DNA of 64,000 nt from assembly GCA_023391285.1 (NCBI GenBank), contig JAEWBF010000086.1:1-64000 (forward strand), read 5' to 3'. Origin of the DNA: Verrucomicrobiota bacterium. Its GTDB lineage: Bacteria; Verrucomicrobiota; Verrucomicrobiia; Opitutales; Opitutaceae. A program made the position numbers and the translations under genes. The notes below the pieces were generated by a model. That model was given only the letters and a program-made list of their open reading frames with translations. It was not told the origin of the DNA and did not search any database. This document shows positions 1-9,820 of the stretch, piece after piece; within the stretch, counting starts at the first letter, position 1; each line of letters starts with the position of its first letter.

Positions 1-26
1 GGGGAAGAGCATGGGGTGGTGCGGAG

Positions 27-58
27 GAGTTGAGAGTTGAGAGATGAGAGTTGAGAGA
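27..58. repeat. Dispersed GAGTTGAGA-type simple repeat
   Basis: Short purine-rich repeat built from GAGTTGAGA and GAGATGAGA units. Related copies occur at 37695-37729, 37909-37933 and 42792-42828, where they fall inside genes. No function is visible. Confidence 0.7.
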
Positions 59-78
59 GGGGTGGGGTGATGCGGACA

Positions 79-104
79 GTTGCGCGGCGAGCGCGCAACC
101 TACA
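79..104 (+). repeat. Hairpin repeat with CCTACA tail
   Basis: The 8-bp arms GTTGCGCG and CGCGCAAC enclose GCGAG and are followed by CTACA. The same 26 bases recur exactly at 33783-33808. It ends 12 bases before the ettA start. It belongs to the family of hairpins with a CCTACA or CCTACC tail scattered over the window. Confidence 0.75.
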
Positions 105-116
105 AGGTCGGGGCGC

Positions 117-1808
117 ATGGCTAAAGGTGACGAAGCTCCGACGGTGATTTTTTCGATGCTGGGCGTCTCGAAGAAGATCGAGCGCAAGGAAATCCTGCGG
201 GATATTTCGCTGTCGTTTTTCTACGGCGCGAAGATTGGCGTGCTGGGTTTGAATGGGTCGGGAAAGTCGTCGCTGTTGAAGATTCTGGCGGGGCGGGACA
301 AGGAGATCGAAGGGCGGGTGCATTTCGAGCCGGGGTATTCGGTGGGGTTGTTGGAGCAGGAGCCGCATTTGACGGCGGGGGCGACGGTGCGGGCGTGCGT
401 GGAGGAAGGGGTGAAGCATCTGACGGATCTCACGGCGGCGTATGATGCGACGTGGGATGAACTCGGGGCGACGGAGGACGAGGCGGAGAAGGACAAGATC
501 ATGCAGCGGCAGGGAGAGCTGCAGGAGAAGATCGATGCGTTGGGCGCGTGGGATGTGGCGCCGCAGGTGGAGATGGCGATGGATGCGCTGCGGTGTCCGC
601 CGGGCGATGCGATCGTGGACAAGCTTTCCGGTGGCGAGCGGCGGCGGGTGGCGTTGGCGCGGCTGTTGTTGCAGAAGCCGGCGATTTTGTTGTTGGACGA
701 GCCGACGAATCATTTGGACGCGGAGAGCGTGAACTGGCTCGAGCAGCATTTGGCGCGGTATGAAGGCACGGTGATCGCGGTGACGCATGATCGGTATTTC
801 TTGGATAATGTTGCGCAGTGGATTCTGGAGTTGGATCGCGGGCATGGAATCCCGTGGAAGGGAAATTATTCGTCGTGGCTCGAGCAGAAGCAGAGGCGTC
901 AGGCGATCGAGCAGCGGACGGAGGATCGGCGGCAGAAAGCGATGGCGCGCGAGTTGGAGTGGATTCGGTCGGGCGCGAAGGCGCGTCAGGCGAAAGGTCA
1001 GGCGCGCATCAATGCGTATGAGACGATGCTGAAGCAGAACGTCGCGGAAAAGGAACGGGAGTTTGAGATTTTGATCCCGCCGGGACCGCGACTCGGAACG
1101 CTGGTGGTGGAGGCGAAGGATTTGGCGAAGAGTTATGGGGACAATGTGCTCTTCGAAGGCGTGAACTTTTCACTGCCGCCGGGCGGGATTGTCGGCGTGA
1201 TTGGGCCGAATGGCGCGGGGAAGACGACGCTGTTTCGGTTGATCATCGGTGCTGAGAAACCGGATGCGGGGACGCTGCGCGTGGGTGACACGGTGAAGAT
1301 TGCGCACGTGGATCAATCGCGTGAATCGTTGCCAAACGAGGCGACGATTTGGGAGGCAATCAGCGGCGGAGAGGAAATCATGAAGCTGCCGGGGCGGGAG
1401 GTGAATTCGCGGGCGTATTGCGCGCAGTTTGGGTTCACGGGGGCGGATCAGCAGAAGAAGGTTGGCGTGTTGTCGGGTGGGGAAAGAAATCGCGTGCATC
1501 TGGCGCGGCTGCTGAAGAGCGGGGCGAATCTGATTTTGTTGGACGAGCCGACGAATGATTTGGACGTGAACTCGATTCGCGCGCTGGAGGAAGGTTTGGA
1601 GAACTTCGCGGGGTGTGCGGTGGTGGTGTCGCACGACCGGTGGTTTCTCGATCGTGTGGCGACGCACATTTTGGCGTTCGAAGGGGACAGCGAGGTGAAG
1701 TGGTTCAACGGAAACTTCTCGGCGTATCACGAGGATTATAAGCGGCGCAAGGGGAAGGACGCGGATCAGCCGCATCGGGTGAAGTATCGGAAGCTCACCC
1801 GCAGCTGA
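117..1808 (+). CDS. ettA: ABC-F protein, energy-dependent translational throttle EttA
   Basis: A cytosolic ABC-F ATPase of 563 residues that binds the ribosomal E site and gates translation according to ATP level (family knowledge). Two ATP-binding cassettes are visible. The first has Walker A GLNGSGKSS near residue 44, signature LSGGE and Walker B ILLLDEPTNHLD. The second has GPNGAGKTT near 363, LSGGERNR and LILLDEPTNDLD. An arginine/lysine-rich linker lies between them and there are no membrane segments. The N-terminal ISLSFFYGAKIGVLGLNG resembles EttA more than Uup. The reading frame opens at 51, but the ATG at 117 gives the usual EttA length; the upstream part is repeat sequence. The gene stands alone. 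Confidence 0.93.
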   Translation: MAKGDEAPTVIFSMLGVSKKIERKEILRDISLSFFYGAKIGVLGLNGSGKSSLLKILAGRDKEIEGRVHFEPGYSVGLLEQEPHLTAGATVRACVEEGVKHLTDLTAAYDATWDELGATEDEAEKDKIMQRQGELQEKIDALGAWDVAPQVEMAMDALRCPPGDAIVDKLSGGERRRVALARLLLQKPAILLLDEPTNHLDAESVNWLEQHLARYEGTVIAVTHDRYFLDNVAQWILELDRGHGIPWKGNYSSWLEQKQRRQAIEQRTEDRRQKAMARELEWIRSGAKARQAKGQARINAYETMLKQNVAEKEREFEILIPPGPRLGTLVVEAKDLAKSYGDNVLFEGVNFSLPPGGIVGVIGPNGAGKTTLFRLIIGAEKPDAGTLRVGDTVKIAHVDQSRESLPNEATIWEAISGGEEIMKLPGREVNSRAYCAQFGFTGADQQKKVGVLSGGERNRVHLARLLKSGANLILLDEPTNDLDVNSIRALEEGLENFAGCAVVVSHDRWFLDRVATHILAFEGDSEVKWFNGNFSAYHEDYKRRKGKDADQPHRVKYRKLTRS

Positions 1809-1829
1809 CGCCGCGGGAAGATCCAAGGA

Positions 1830-1851
1830 CCAAGATCCAAGCTCCAGAGAA
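1830..1851. repeat. 22-nt dispersed repeat
   Basis: These 22 bases (core AAGATCCAAGCTCCAGAG) recur exactly at 14735-14756. Both copies sit just downstream of a plus-strand gene. The rest of the gap to 2055 holds other repeats only. Confidence 0.7.
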
Positions 1852-1923
1852 GGTTCAAAAACCAATGGAGCGCCGATGTGGGAGGGAGGGCCGCAAAGAG
1901 GCGCAGAAGGCGCAAAGAGACCG

Positions 1924-1949
1924 TGCGCGGTGGGGGCACCGCGCCTCCA
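1924..1949 (+). repeat. Hairpin repeat with CCTCCA tail
   Basis: The arms GCGCGGTG and CACCGCGC enclose GGGG and are followed by CTCCA. Identical at 7361-7386 and nearly so at 38879-38904. All three copies have the same orientation and all are intergenic. Confidence 0.75.
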
Positions 1950-2055
1950 TGAGGCAGGCAGGAGGCGTAACGTGTTGGACGGAGGGTAGTGGCGGGAGTG
2001 TGGTGAAGTTGCATTTGCCAAATGGATACGTGGGCGGCAGAACCGCGGCTCCACT

Positions 2056-4572
2056 TTGACTCTTTGCGTTCGCAGTCTCGGGCCGGTTTGGCGTGCGGTG
2101 CGTCCGTTTATTTGGGCGGCGGGCGCGGGCGCGTGTTTGTCAGCGTTTGGGGCGGAGGCGATCGATGCGCGGTTGTTGACGAGCGAGCGGCGGGAGTTGC
2201 AGCGGGAGGGGCGGGTGATCGTCGAGTTGTTGCAGAATCTGCATTACTCGACGCGGCAGTTTCACGAGATCGGCGCGAAAGATATCGTGGAGCAGTTTGT
2301 GAAGCGGAACGATCCGGAGCGGCTGATCTTCAGCGCGGAGGACATGGTGTTTTTGCACCGTCGTTTCGATCGCAGTTTGAAGACGGTGTATCTGTTGAAA
2401 GGGGATACGCAGCCGGCGTTCGAGATGTTCGATCTTTATCGAGAGCGGGCGCGTGGGCGGCTCGCGTGGATTGGGAAATGGCTGGAGGGGGAGATCGATT
2501 TGACGGCGGATGAGTTCTATCGAACGCGGGAACCGGAGTCGGCGCCGTTGTCGGGCGCGGAGCTGGATCGGGCGTGGGAGTTGAGGTTAAAGCGGGCCGT
2601 GGTCGACGAGATCTCGGGTGGGTTGAGTTTGCCGGAAGCAGTGGCGGAGGTGCGACGCGGTTATGAGCGGTGGATGGAAGCGCTCGAGGAGATGACGGCG
2701 TTGCAAGCGCGGGAGGCGTTTTGGGAGGCGTTGATCGGGATGTTCGATCCGCACAGCGGGTATTTCGGGCCGGAGCGGGCGGAGGAGTTTCAGATCGCGA
2801 TGAAAGGCGCGGTGGCGGGTGCGGGGCTGGATGTGTGGATGGACGACGGTGTGTGTCGGGTGTCGTCGATCCTGGCGGGCGGGGCGGCGGAGCGGGAGGG
2901 GAGCATCGAACCGGGCGACGAAATCGTGGCGGTGGCGGAGGAAGGCGGGGAGTGGACGGCGACGAGGAAGAAGCAGGTTTCGGCGATCGTGGCGCGGTTG
3001 CGCGGGAAGCCGGGGACCGCGGTGCGGATCGCGTATCGGAAAAATGGTGACGAGGAGCGTCGCGAAGTGACGTTGGTGCGGAGCGAGGTGGTGCTGCCGG
3101 AGCAACGGGCACGGGGAGCGGTGTTCGAAGTGCCGGGAGTAGGCGGGGTGACGCGGAGGATGGGGTGGATCGAGTTGCCGGAGTTTTATGCGTCGGGGGT
3201 GGAATCGGTGGACGCGAGTGCCACGAGGGATGTGCGGGAATTGCTCGAGCAGATGGAGGCGCGTGGCGTGGCGGGCGTGGTGCTCGATTTGCGGCGGAAT
3301 CCTGGAGGGGCAATGACGGAGGCGACGGCGTTGGTGGGATTATTTGTGGGTGGCGGGCCGGTGTTTTTGACGAAAGGGATGGATGGGAAGCGGGACGTGC
3401 ATCGCGGGATGGGCGCGGAGCCGGTGTATGAAGGACCGTTGGTCGTGGCGGTGTCGCAGCAGAGCGCGTCCGCGAGCGAGATCGTGGCGGGGGCGCTGCA
3501 GTATCACCGGCGGGCGGTGATCGTGGGGGCGAAGACGACGTTTGGGAAAGGGACGGCGCAGTCGTATATCGATTTGAACGCGAATCCGGTGCGCGGAAAT
3601 GGAATCCTGAAGTGGGGGATGCTGCGGGTGACGGGACAGCGGTTTTATTTTCCGGATGGACGGTCGCCGCAGGCGCGCGGAGCGGAGGCGGATGTGGTTT
3701 TGCCGTTCACGGTGGAAGATGAGGAGAAGGTCGAGGCGAAGCTGCCGCTGGCGCTGCCGGGCGATGAGATTGCGGGCGTCGACGGCGAACGGGCCGAAGG
3801 CGATTTTGCGGTCGTGACTGCGGAACTGATTGAACGGATGAAGGCGAAAGTGGCGGAGCGAGCGGAGACGTGGGAGGAATGGGAGTTGCGTCGGCGGTAT
3901 GCGGAGATGGTGCAGCGGTGGATGAGGCAGAAGGAGATTTCGGTGCAGTTGGAGCGGCGGCAGAAGGAGCGGGCGGACTATGAGACGGAGATGGTGGCGG
4001 TGTGGCGGCGGGCGCGGGAATTGGAGATGGGCGAAGGATATCGGGCGGAGGCGTTGACGATCGATGCGGTGCGGCAGGTGGAGGCGGAGCATCGGGCGTT
4101 GGCGCGGCAGCGTTTGCGCGACGGGGCGGATGCGCGGGCGGGCTGGCTGGCGGGGAATCGTTTTTTTGTGGAAGGCGATGGCGGCGTGGTGCGCGAGATG
4201 CGGTTGGAGCGGATGGGATTTCGCGCCTATGTCGGAGAAGCAGCGGTGTTGGCGGCGGAGTATGCGTCGGCGACGGGACGGGAGATCTCGGAGAGCGCGA
4301 TGGCGGATGTGCTGCGGGCGCTGGAGCGTTTGGAAGGCTTTTCGGATGCGGCGGTGATCGAGAGTTTTCGGCGCGGTAATGAAAACGCGGATACGGCGGA
4401 GCTGCGGCTCGGCGCGGAAGCGGTGTTGCGCAAGCTGACGGAGCTGGATCCGGGATTGCTGCTGGGGCGCGCGATGCTGGACGTCGGGCTGCGGGAGAGC
4501 TTGCGGCTGACAGCGGAATGGGCGGCGGAGAGGGAAGGCGCGGAGGTGCAGATGAGCGCGGCGGGATTTTAA
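2056..4572 (+). CDS. prc: Tail-specific/carboxy-terminal processing protease, S41 family (Prc-like)
   Basis: A serine endopeptidase of 838 residues, expected in the periplasm, that degrades or trims proteins from the C-terminus. A hydrophobic leader (residues 1-33) precedes the Prc N-terminal helical region. A PDZ domain spans roughly 248-340 (AGLDVWMDDGVCRVSSI). The S41 core has SASASE with catalytic Ser near 472 and FGKGTAQ with Lys near 498, one residue further apart than in E. coli Prc. A long basic/acidic helical C-terminal region follows, as in other Prc proteins. The start is a TTG at 2056 chosen because it keeps the leader; no ATG in this frame precedes the conserved region. The next gene follows after 11 bases. 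Confidence 0.88.
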   Translation: MTLCVRSLGPVWRAVRPFIWAAGAGACLSAFGAEAIDARLLTSERRELQREGRVIVELLQNLHYSTRQFHEIGAKDIVEQFVKRNDPERLIFSAEDMVFLHRRFDRSLKTVYLLKGDTQPAFEMFDLYRERARGRLAWIGKWLEGEIDLTADEFYRTREPESAPLSGAELDRAWELRLKRAVVDEISGGLSLPEAVAEVRRGYERWMEALEEMTALQAREAFWEALIGMFDPHSGYFGPERAEEFQIAMKGAVAGAGLDVWMDDGVCRVSSILAGGAAEREGSIEPGDEIVAVAEEGGEWTATRKKQVSAIVARLRGKPGTAVRIAYRKNGDEERREVTLVRSEVVLPEQRARGAVFEVPGVGGVTRRMGWIELPEFYASGVESVDASATRDVRELLEQMEARGVAGVVLDLRRNPGGAMTEATALVGLFVGGGPVFLTKGMDGKRDVHRGMGAEPVYEGPLVVAVSQQSASASEIVAGALQYHRRAVIVGAKTTFGKGTAQSYIDLNANPVRGNGILKWGMLRVTGQRFYFPDGRSPQARGAEADVVLPFTVEDEEKVEAKLPLALPGDEIAGVDGERAEGDFAVVTAELIERMKAKVAERAETWEEWELRRRYAEMVQRWMRQKEISVQLERRQKERADYETEMVAVWRRARELEMGEGYRAEALTIDAVRQVEAEHRALARQRLRDGADARAGWLAGNRFFVEGDGGVVREMRLERMGFRAYVGEAAVLAAEYASATGREISESAMADVLRALERLEGFSDAAVIESFRRGNENADTAELRLGAEAVLRKLTELDPGLLLGRAMLDVGLRESLRLTAEWAAEREGAEVQMSAAGF

Positions 4573-4583
4573 ATTTTTTCCAC

Positions 4584-7340
4584 ATGGCTTCACTTCAACA
4601 TTACAAGGCACTCGGCTGGGCGTTGGCGTTTTTCGGATGCGCGGGCTTTTCGTCGCTGATGGCGGCGGCCGCGGCGGTCGATGACGATTTGGGCGAGGAG
4701 GACGCCGAGGAGCAGGTGACGACGGCGACGCCGGTGGTCAGCGCGGGCGAGGTGAAGTTTTGGGAAGCGATGAAGCTGTTTCGCAGCAAAGCGCCGGCGG
4801 ATCTGGCGGCGGGGCGGGCGGCGCTGGAGGCGGCGGTGGCGCAGGAGTTCACGCATGCGCAGTTGTTTCTGGCGGAGTGTTATCAGAGCGGCGGATACGG
4901 GTATCCGAAGAATGCGAAGAAAGCGGCGGCGTTGGTGCGACTGGCGGCGGAGCGCGGGAATGCGTTTGCGCAGGTGAGTTATGGGATGGTGCTTTTTTCG
5001 GGGATTGGTGTGCGCAAGGATGAGGAGAAGGCGTTGCAGTGGTTGAGCGCGGCGGTGGCGGACGGAGCGGATTACTCGCGTCCGATGCCGCCCGCGGATT
5101 TTCATACCGGGGCGGGTGAGCTGCCGCCGGAGCTGGGCGTGGCGGGAGCGGCGGCGGCGGATCCGGTAGCGAGCGCGAAAGCGCGCGCGCATTTCTTTCT
5201 CGGGTTGTTGTTGGAGAAACGAAAGGACATCGCGGGGGCGCAGGCGCATTTGGTGGCGGCGGCGACGGCGGGGGTGTCGGGTCGCGACGGCGTGATGCAA
5301 GCGGCGACGCAGGCGGCGGTGAATTATGCGTTGGGGCGCGGGGTGCCGCGCGATCCGGCGAAGGCGAACGAGATGTTGGAGCAGAGTCGCAAGCTCAGTC
5401 GTCACGCGGGAATCTCGCTCTTGCATAATTACGCGACAGCGAAGCTGGTGGACGATTTCGCGGTGTCGGAACTCGAGGAAGCGGTGGCGAAGGCGAGTGA
5501 CGAGGCGGAAGGCGAGATGCAGATGAACATCGCGCGGATGTTCACGGATAAGAAGTCGAAGGACTACAATCCGAAGGAGGCGGTGACGTGGTTCGAGCTG
5601 GCGGCGGAGAGCGGGAAGCCGTGGGCGATGCTGGAACTGGGTTTTCTTTATACGCGGGGTGATTTGGGGAAGCCGGAGCCGGAGAAGGCGTTCGCGTGGT
5701 TTCAGCGGGCAATGGGCGAGGACGAGAAGAAGGTGAAGCACTACCTGGCGGTCGCGAACGTAGTGATCTCTTTATACAACGGGATCGGGACGGGGAAGGA
5801 TGTGGAGAAGGCGATGGCGATGGCGCAGCGGCATCGGAATGATGAGATCGTGAGTTATCTGGCAGCGATCGGGCAGTGTCCGAAGAGCGCAGTCACGTTT
5901 GAGCAGTGGGTTGAGCTGACGAAGCGGTGGGCGAAGGAGAAGAAGGATGCGCAGGCGCAGTATCTCATGGGGATGCGGCATGAAGCCGGAGCCGGGGTGA
6001 AGCAGAACGTGAGGGATGCGCTGAATTGGTATCAGAAGGCGGCGAAGCAGAATAATCCGCTGGCGGCGCGGCGACTCGGACAGTTGCACCAACAGTATCC
6101 GGTGGAGTTGGCGGGCAATTATGGGGCGGGGATGATCGAGGCGGCGCGGCTTTATCGGATTGGCGTGGCGGGAAATGACGCGCCGTCGATCGCGTCGCTG
6201 GCGCTAATGATGTCGGAAGGCCGGGGAATGCCGAAGGATCAAGCAGAGGCGATCCGGCTTTACGAGAGAAGCCTGGCGATGGATCCGGACCTCACGCACG
6301 CGTTGAACAATCTCGGGGTTATTTATCAGGAGCGATTCGAGTTGGCGAAGAAACAATCGGACGACGCGGAGGAGCAGAAGAATCGCGAGCTGATGCTGAG
6401 CTATTATGAACAGGCGAACGCGAAGGAGGATGCGTATGGGGCGTTCAATCTGGGACGGCTGCACTATGAGGGAAAACTTGGGGAGAAAGACTTGGAGAAA
6501 GCATATGCGTTTTTCGAAACGGCGGCGGAGCGCGGACACGCGGTGGCGCGGTTTCGACTCGGGGATATGCACGAGAAAGGCGAAGGCGTGCCGGAGACGC
6601 CGGTCGAAGCGGCGTATCACTATCGGCTCGCGGCGCTGGACGGGCATCGCGAGGCGTTGCAGCGCTTGGTGAGTTTTTATCTCGAAGGTAAGGGCGGGGC
6701 GCAGGATCTCGAGCGGGCGCAGTTTTGGCTGACGAAGATGTTTGCGTATGGGGACGTGGCGGCGCTGGCGAAGTATGCGGATCTGGCGCAGCAGCAGGGG
6801 CAGCACGACGAGGCGGCGAAGATCTACAAGATGCTGCTGAAAGGCGGCGGTTATGCGGAGCGTGCGCTGGCGTATGATCGGTTGAGCCGGTGTTATCGCG
6901 ACGGGTTGGGAGTGAAGCGGAACGTGAAACGCGCGGACAAGTATCGCGGGAAGGCGTTGGAGCTGGGGTGTCCGGACACGGTGTTGTCGGTGGCGATCGA
7001 GAAGCTGGGATCGGGTAAGGCGATGGAGGCGTTGAGCGACATGTTGCGGATCGCGGAGACGCATGCGGCGGCGGCCTATCAGGTTGGCGAGATCTATTAC
7101 CGCGGGCGATTGGTGCAGAAGGATCCGATGCGCGGGATGAGTTATCTCAAGAAAGCGGGTGCGATGGGACACGCGGAGGCGATGTTCATGCTGGCGGATT
7201 TGACGGCGAACGGGGCCGCGGATGCACCGGGATTGGACGAGGCGATCAAGTTGGCGCAGAGAGCGGAGGCGGTGGGGCATCCGAAGGCGGCAGAGCTGCG
7301 CGAGAAATTGGAGGCGCGGAAGCGGGCGGATGGGGTGTAA
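4584..7340 (+). CDS. Exported Sel1-repeat (SLR/TPR-like) protein
   Basis: A 918-residue protein with an N-terminal signal-like segment (LGWALAFFGCAGFSSLMAAA), then an acidic linker, then many Sel1 repeats to the C-terminus (motifs such as LGFLYTRG, LGRLHYEG, LGDMHEKG, VGEIYYRG, each followed by A-rich helices). Sel1 repeats form alpha-solenoid protein-binding surfaces, often in envelope or signalling complexes. The ATG at 4584 is 11 bases after the prc stop, so the two are probably co-transcribed; an upstream in-frame start would overlap prc and displace the signal peptide. The partner is unknown. Confidence 0.8.
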   Translation: MASLQHYKALGWALAFFGCAGFSSLMAAAAAVDDDLGEEDAEEQVTTATPVVSAGEVKFWEAMKLFRSKAPADLAAGRAALEAAVAQEFTHAQLFLAECYQSGGYGYPKNAKKAAALVRLAAERGNAFAQVSYGMVLFSGIGVRKDEEKALQWLSAAVADGADYSRPMPPADFHTGAGELPPELGVAGAAAADPVASAKARAHFFLGLLLEKRKDIAGAQAHLVAAATAGVSGRDGVMQAATQAAVNYALGRGVPRDPAKANEMLEQSRKLSRHAGISLLHNYATAKLVDDFAVSELEEAVAKASDEAEGEMQMNIARMFTDKKSKDYNPKEAVTWFELAAESGKPWAMLELGFLYTRGDLGKPEPEKAFAWFQRAMGEDEKKVKHYLAVANVVISLYNGIGTGKDVEKAMAMAQRHRNDEIVSYLAAIGQCPKSAVTFEQWVELTKRWAKEKKDAQAQYLMGMRHEAGAGVKQNVRDALNWYQKAAKQNNPLAARRLGQLHQQYPVELAGNYGAGMIEAARLYRIGVAGNDAPSIASLALMMSEGRGMPKDQAEAIRLYERSLAMDPDLTHALNNLGVIYQERFELAKKQSDDAEEQKNRELMLSYYEQANAKEDAYGAFNLGRLHYEGKLGEKDLEKAYAFFETAAERGHAVARFRLGDMHEKGEGVPETPVEAAYHYRLAALDGHREALQRLVSFYLEGKGGAQDLERAQFWLTKMFAYGDVAALAKYADLAQQQGQHDEAAKIYKMLLKGGGYAERALAYDRLSRCYRDGLGVKRNVKRADKYRGKALELGCPDTVLSVAIEKLGSGKAMEALSDMLRIAETHAAAAYQVGEIYYRGRLVQKDPMRGMSYLKKAGAMGHAEAMFMLADLTANGAADAPGLDEAIKLAQRAEAVGHPKAAELREKLEARKRADGV

Positions 7341-7360
7341 GTTGAGGGTGGGAAGGCGAG

Positions 7361-7386
7361 TGCGCGGTGGGGGCACCGCGCCTCCA
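7361..7386 (+). repeat. Hairpin repeat with CCTCCA tail
   Basis: Exact second copy of the element at 1924-1949 (GCGCGGTG/CACCGCGC arms), in the gap after the Sel1 gene. Confidence 0.75.
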
Positions 7387-7426
7387 TTGGAGGCGGCGAA
7401 AAGGCAGGGGGGGCGGTGGTGGAGAC

Positions 7427-7447
7427 GGCGGGAGACCCCGCCCTACA
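7427..7447 (+). repeat. Hairpin repeat with CCTACA tail
   Basis: The arms GGCGGG and CCCGCC enclose AGAC and are followed by CTACA. Same architecture and orientation as the elements at 79-104 and 33783-33808 but different stem bases. Located 55 bases upstream of the oxidoreductase gene. Confidence 0.6.
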
Positions 7448-7501
7448 TGTTAAGGGAAGTTCGCGCTGGCGGAGGACGCGAGGAGGAGCATTAGTGGGCG
7501 C

Positions 7502-8863
7502 ATGACCTCATACCCCTTGAATCGACGTGAGTTTGTGCGGAATGCTTCGGTGGCGGCGGCGGGATTGGTGATCGCGAGCACGGGCGCGCGATTGTTCGGG
7601 CAGGGGGCGGCGGGAGCGAATGAGCGGTTGCGGATCGGGATCGTGGGGTTTTCGGACCGGTTCAAGGACTCGCTTTTCCCGGCGCTGAAGCAGCTGGCGG
7701 GAGAGTTCAACCTGGAGATCGTGGGTGTATCCGATTTATGGAGTCGGCGGCGCGAGGAGGCGGTGGCGTTTTTTGCCCGGGAGCTCGGCGGCGTGCAGGT
7801 GCCGGCGTATCGGAACAACGAGGAGCTTTACGAGAAGGCGAAACCGGACGCGGTGGTGATCAGCACGGCGGATTTTCAGCACGCGCTGCATTGCATCGAA
7901 GGCGTGGAGGCGGGCTGCGATGTTTACGTGGAGAAGCCCTTTGCGGAGACGATGAAGGATGCGCGGGCGGCGTTGAAGGCGGTGCGCGCGAGCGATCGGA
8001 TTGTGCAGATCGGGTCGCAGCGGCGGAGCGGGACCACGTATCACGATGCGAAGCGGTTCATCGATTCGGGGGCGTTTGGGGACATCGTGTCGGTGGAGAT
8101 GACGTGGAATGTGAACCAGCCGGGGCGGTGGCGGCGGCCGGCGCTGGTGGCGGATTTGCGGGAGCAGGAGGTGGATTGGAAGCGGTTCTTGATGAATCGG
8201 CCGCGGGCGAAATTCGATCCGCGGGTGTATCTCGAGTATCGTTTGTTCTGGCCGTATTCGTCGGGAATTCCGGGGCAGTGGATGTGCCACCAGATCGACA
8301 CGGTGCACTGGTTCACGGGTTTGCCGCATCCGCGGAGCGTGAGTGCGAATGGCGGGATTTATTTGTGGAAGGATGGGCGGACGAATTTCGACACGCTGAC
8401 GGCGGTGTTCGATTACGGTCCGTTGAACGACAAGACGAAGGGGTTTCAGGTGACGTATTCGTCGCGGTTCACGAATTCGGCGGGCGGGACGAAGGAGATT
8501 TATTACTCGAATGGCGGTGAGTTGAATTTGGATACGCGGCGGGTGACGCCGAATGGCGGGCTGGAGGAGCAGCATGCGCGCCCGATGGGGATGCAGCCGA
8601 ATTTGCTGGAGCCGCGGGAGCTGGGCGGGGAGGCGGCGGCGACGGCGGCGAACACGGGTGGCGACGCGATGACGACGGCGCATGTGCGAAACTGGTTGGA
8701 GTGCGTGCGTTCGCGGAAGCAGCCGAATGCGCCGGTGGAGGCGGGGTATCAGCATTCGATCGCGTGCATCATGGCGAATGCGGCGGGGCGGACGGGGCAG
8801 CGGGTGACGTTTGATGAAAAGCGACAGGAGGTGATGGTGGGGCGGAAGGTGTTTCATCTGTGA
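7502..8863 (+). CDS. Tat-exported Gfo/Idh/MocA family oxidoreductase
   Basis: A 453-residue NAD(P)-dependent sugar or inositol dehydrogenase-type protein. The N-terminus carries a twin-arginine signal (NRREFVRNASVAAAGLVIA), so it should be exported folded with its cofactor bound. The Rossmann fold starts with LRIGIVGFSDRF, and the family motif DVYVEKPFAE lies near residue 142. The C-terminal half is the alpha/beta substrate domain with WMCHQIDTVHWFTG. Such secreted paralogues are numerous in Verrucomicrobiota and Planctomycetota and act on polysaccharide-derived sugars; the substrate cannot be read here. The gene is monocistronic. Confidence 0.85.
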   Translation: MTSYPLNRREFVRNASVAAAGLVIASTGARLFGQGAAGANERLRIGIVGFSDRFKDSLFPALKQLAGEFNLEIVGVSDLWSRRREEAVAFFARELGGVQVPAYRNNEELYEKAKPDAVVISTADFQHALHCIEGVEAGCDVYVEKPFAETMKDARAALKAVRASDRIVQIGSQRRSGTTYHDAKRFIDSGAFGDIVSVEMTWNVNQPGRWRRPALVADLREQEVDWKRFLMNRPRAKFDPRVYLEYRLFWPYSSGIPGQWMCHQIDTVHWFTGLPHPRSVSANGGIYLWKDGRTNFDTLTAVFDYGPLNDKTKGFQVTYSSRFTNSAGGTKEIYYSNGGELNLDTRRVTPNGGLEEQHARPMGMQPNLLEPRELGGEAAATAANTGGDAMTTAHVRNWLECVRSRKQPNAPVEAGYQHSIACIMANAAGRTGQRVTFDEKRQEVMVGRKVFHL

Positions 8864-8904
8864 GGCTCCGGGGGCCTGCGAGGGGCGCGAAGCGGCGGCG
8901 GATT

Positions 8905-8942
8905 GGGGACCCGACAGGTCGGTGCAAGCAGCCCGCCCTACC
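8905..8942 (+). repeat. GACCCGACAGGTCGG hairpin repeat with CCTACC tail
   Basis: A CCGAC/GTCGG hairpin followed by a GC-rich arm and CCCTACC. Close copies lie inside pnuC (32821-32859) and at 28299-28337, and a decayed one at the end of the nuclease pseudogene (about 23813-23847). Confidence 0.7.
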
Positions 8943-8983
8943 TTGCGTTGGGGATAAATTGGGGCAGGGTGCGTCTCACTTCC

Positions 8984-9580
8984 ATGAAACGGCTTTGGGC
9001 GGTTTTCTCCTTTTTACTTATCGCTATGACGGACGCGACGGCGGCGAACTCGAATAAGTTAGAATCAATTGTGCTCGGGGGCGGGTGCTTCTGGTGCACG
9101 GAGGCGGCGTATGAGTTGCTGCCCGGTGTGAAGAATGTGGTGAGCGGGTATGCGGGCGGGAAGGAGCCGGACCCGACGTATGAGCAAGTGTGCGCGCATC
9201 TAACGGGGCACGCGGAGGTGATCAAAATCGATTACGATCCGGCGGAGGTGTCCTTGGAGGCGGTGCTGGATTATTTCTGGCACGTGCACAATCCGACGCA
9301 GGTGGGCGGGCAGGGGAATGACATCGGGCCGCAGTATCGTTCGATCATTTTGTATGCGGACGAGGCGCAGAAGGTCGCGGCGGAGGCGTCGCGCGCGAAG
9401 GCGGCGGAAGAGTTTCGCGATCCGATCACGACGGAGATCGTGCCGCTCCGGAAGTTTTGGAAAGCGGAGGAGTATCATCAGGATTATTACCGGAAAAATC
9501 CGAAGGCGGGATATTGCTCGTTCGTGATCGCGCCGAAGATTCGGAAGTTGGAGAAGCAGTTGAAGGAGGCGGGAAAGTAG
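8984..9580 (+). CDS. msrA: Peptide-methionine (S)-S-oxide reductase, exported
   Basis: Repairs oxidised methionine (S-sulfoxide) in proteins using a cysteine redox relay. 198 residues. A signal peptide (KRLWAVFSFLLIAMTDATAA) suggests a periplasmic form. The active-site motif GGGCFWCTE places catalytic Cys at 35. Other MsrA motifs are VVSGYAGG, YEQVCAHLTGHAEV, FWHVHNPTQ, GPQYRSII and FWKAEEYHQDYY. The ATG at 8984 was preferred to an in-frame start at 8903, which lies in a dispersed repeat and would spoil the signal peptide. Confidence 0.93.
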   Translation: MKRLWAVFSFLLIAMTDATAANSNKLESIVLGGGCFWCTEAAYELLPGVKNVVSGYAGGKEPDPTYEQVCAHLTGHAEVIKIDYDPAEVSLEAVLDYFWHVHNPTQVGGQGNDIGPQYRSIILYADEAQKVAAEASRAKAAEEFRDPITTEIVPLRKFWKAEEYHQDYYRKNPKAGYCSFVIAPKIRKLEKQLKEAGK

Positions 9581-9820
9581 GCGGCGAAGAGGATTCGAGG
9601 AGGGAGGAACCGCGAAGGGCGCGAAGAGGCGCGAAGGATGGGGGCCGTCGCTTAGGCGGCGAGCTGCACCCAGGGCGGTCGAGGGGATTGATCGGGGCGT
9701 GATGCCCTCTCGCAGTTGCGGAGGGAGGTGCAACTTTGGGAGGCGGGAGGAGTCGGAAGGAAAGCGCGCGGCCGTGGTGGCGGCGTGCAAAAGGTTAAAA
9801 CCTCAAACCCCAACGGCATC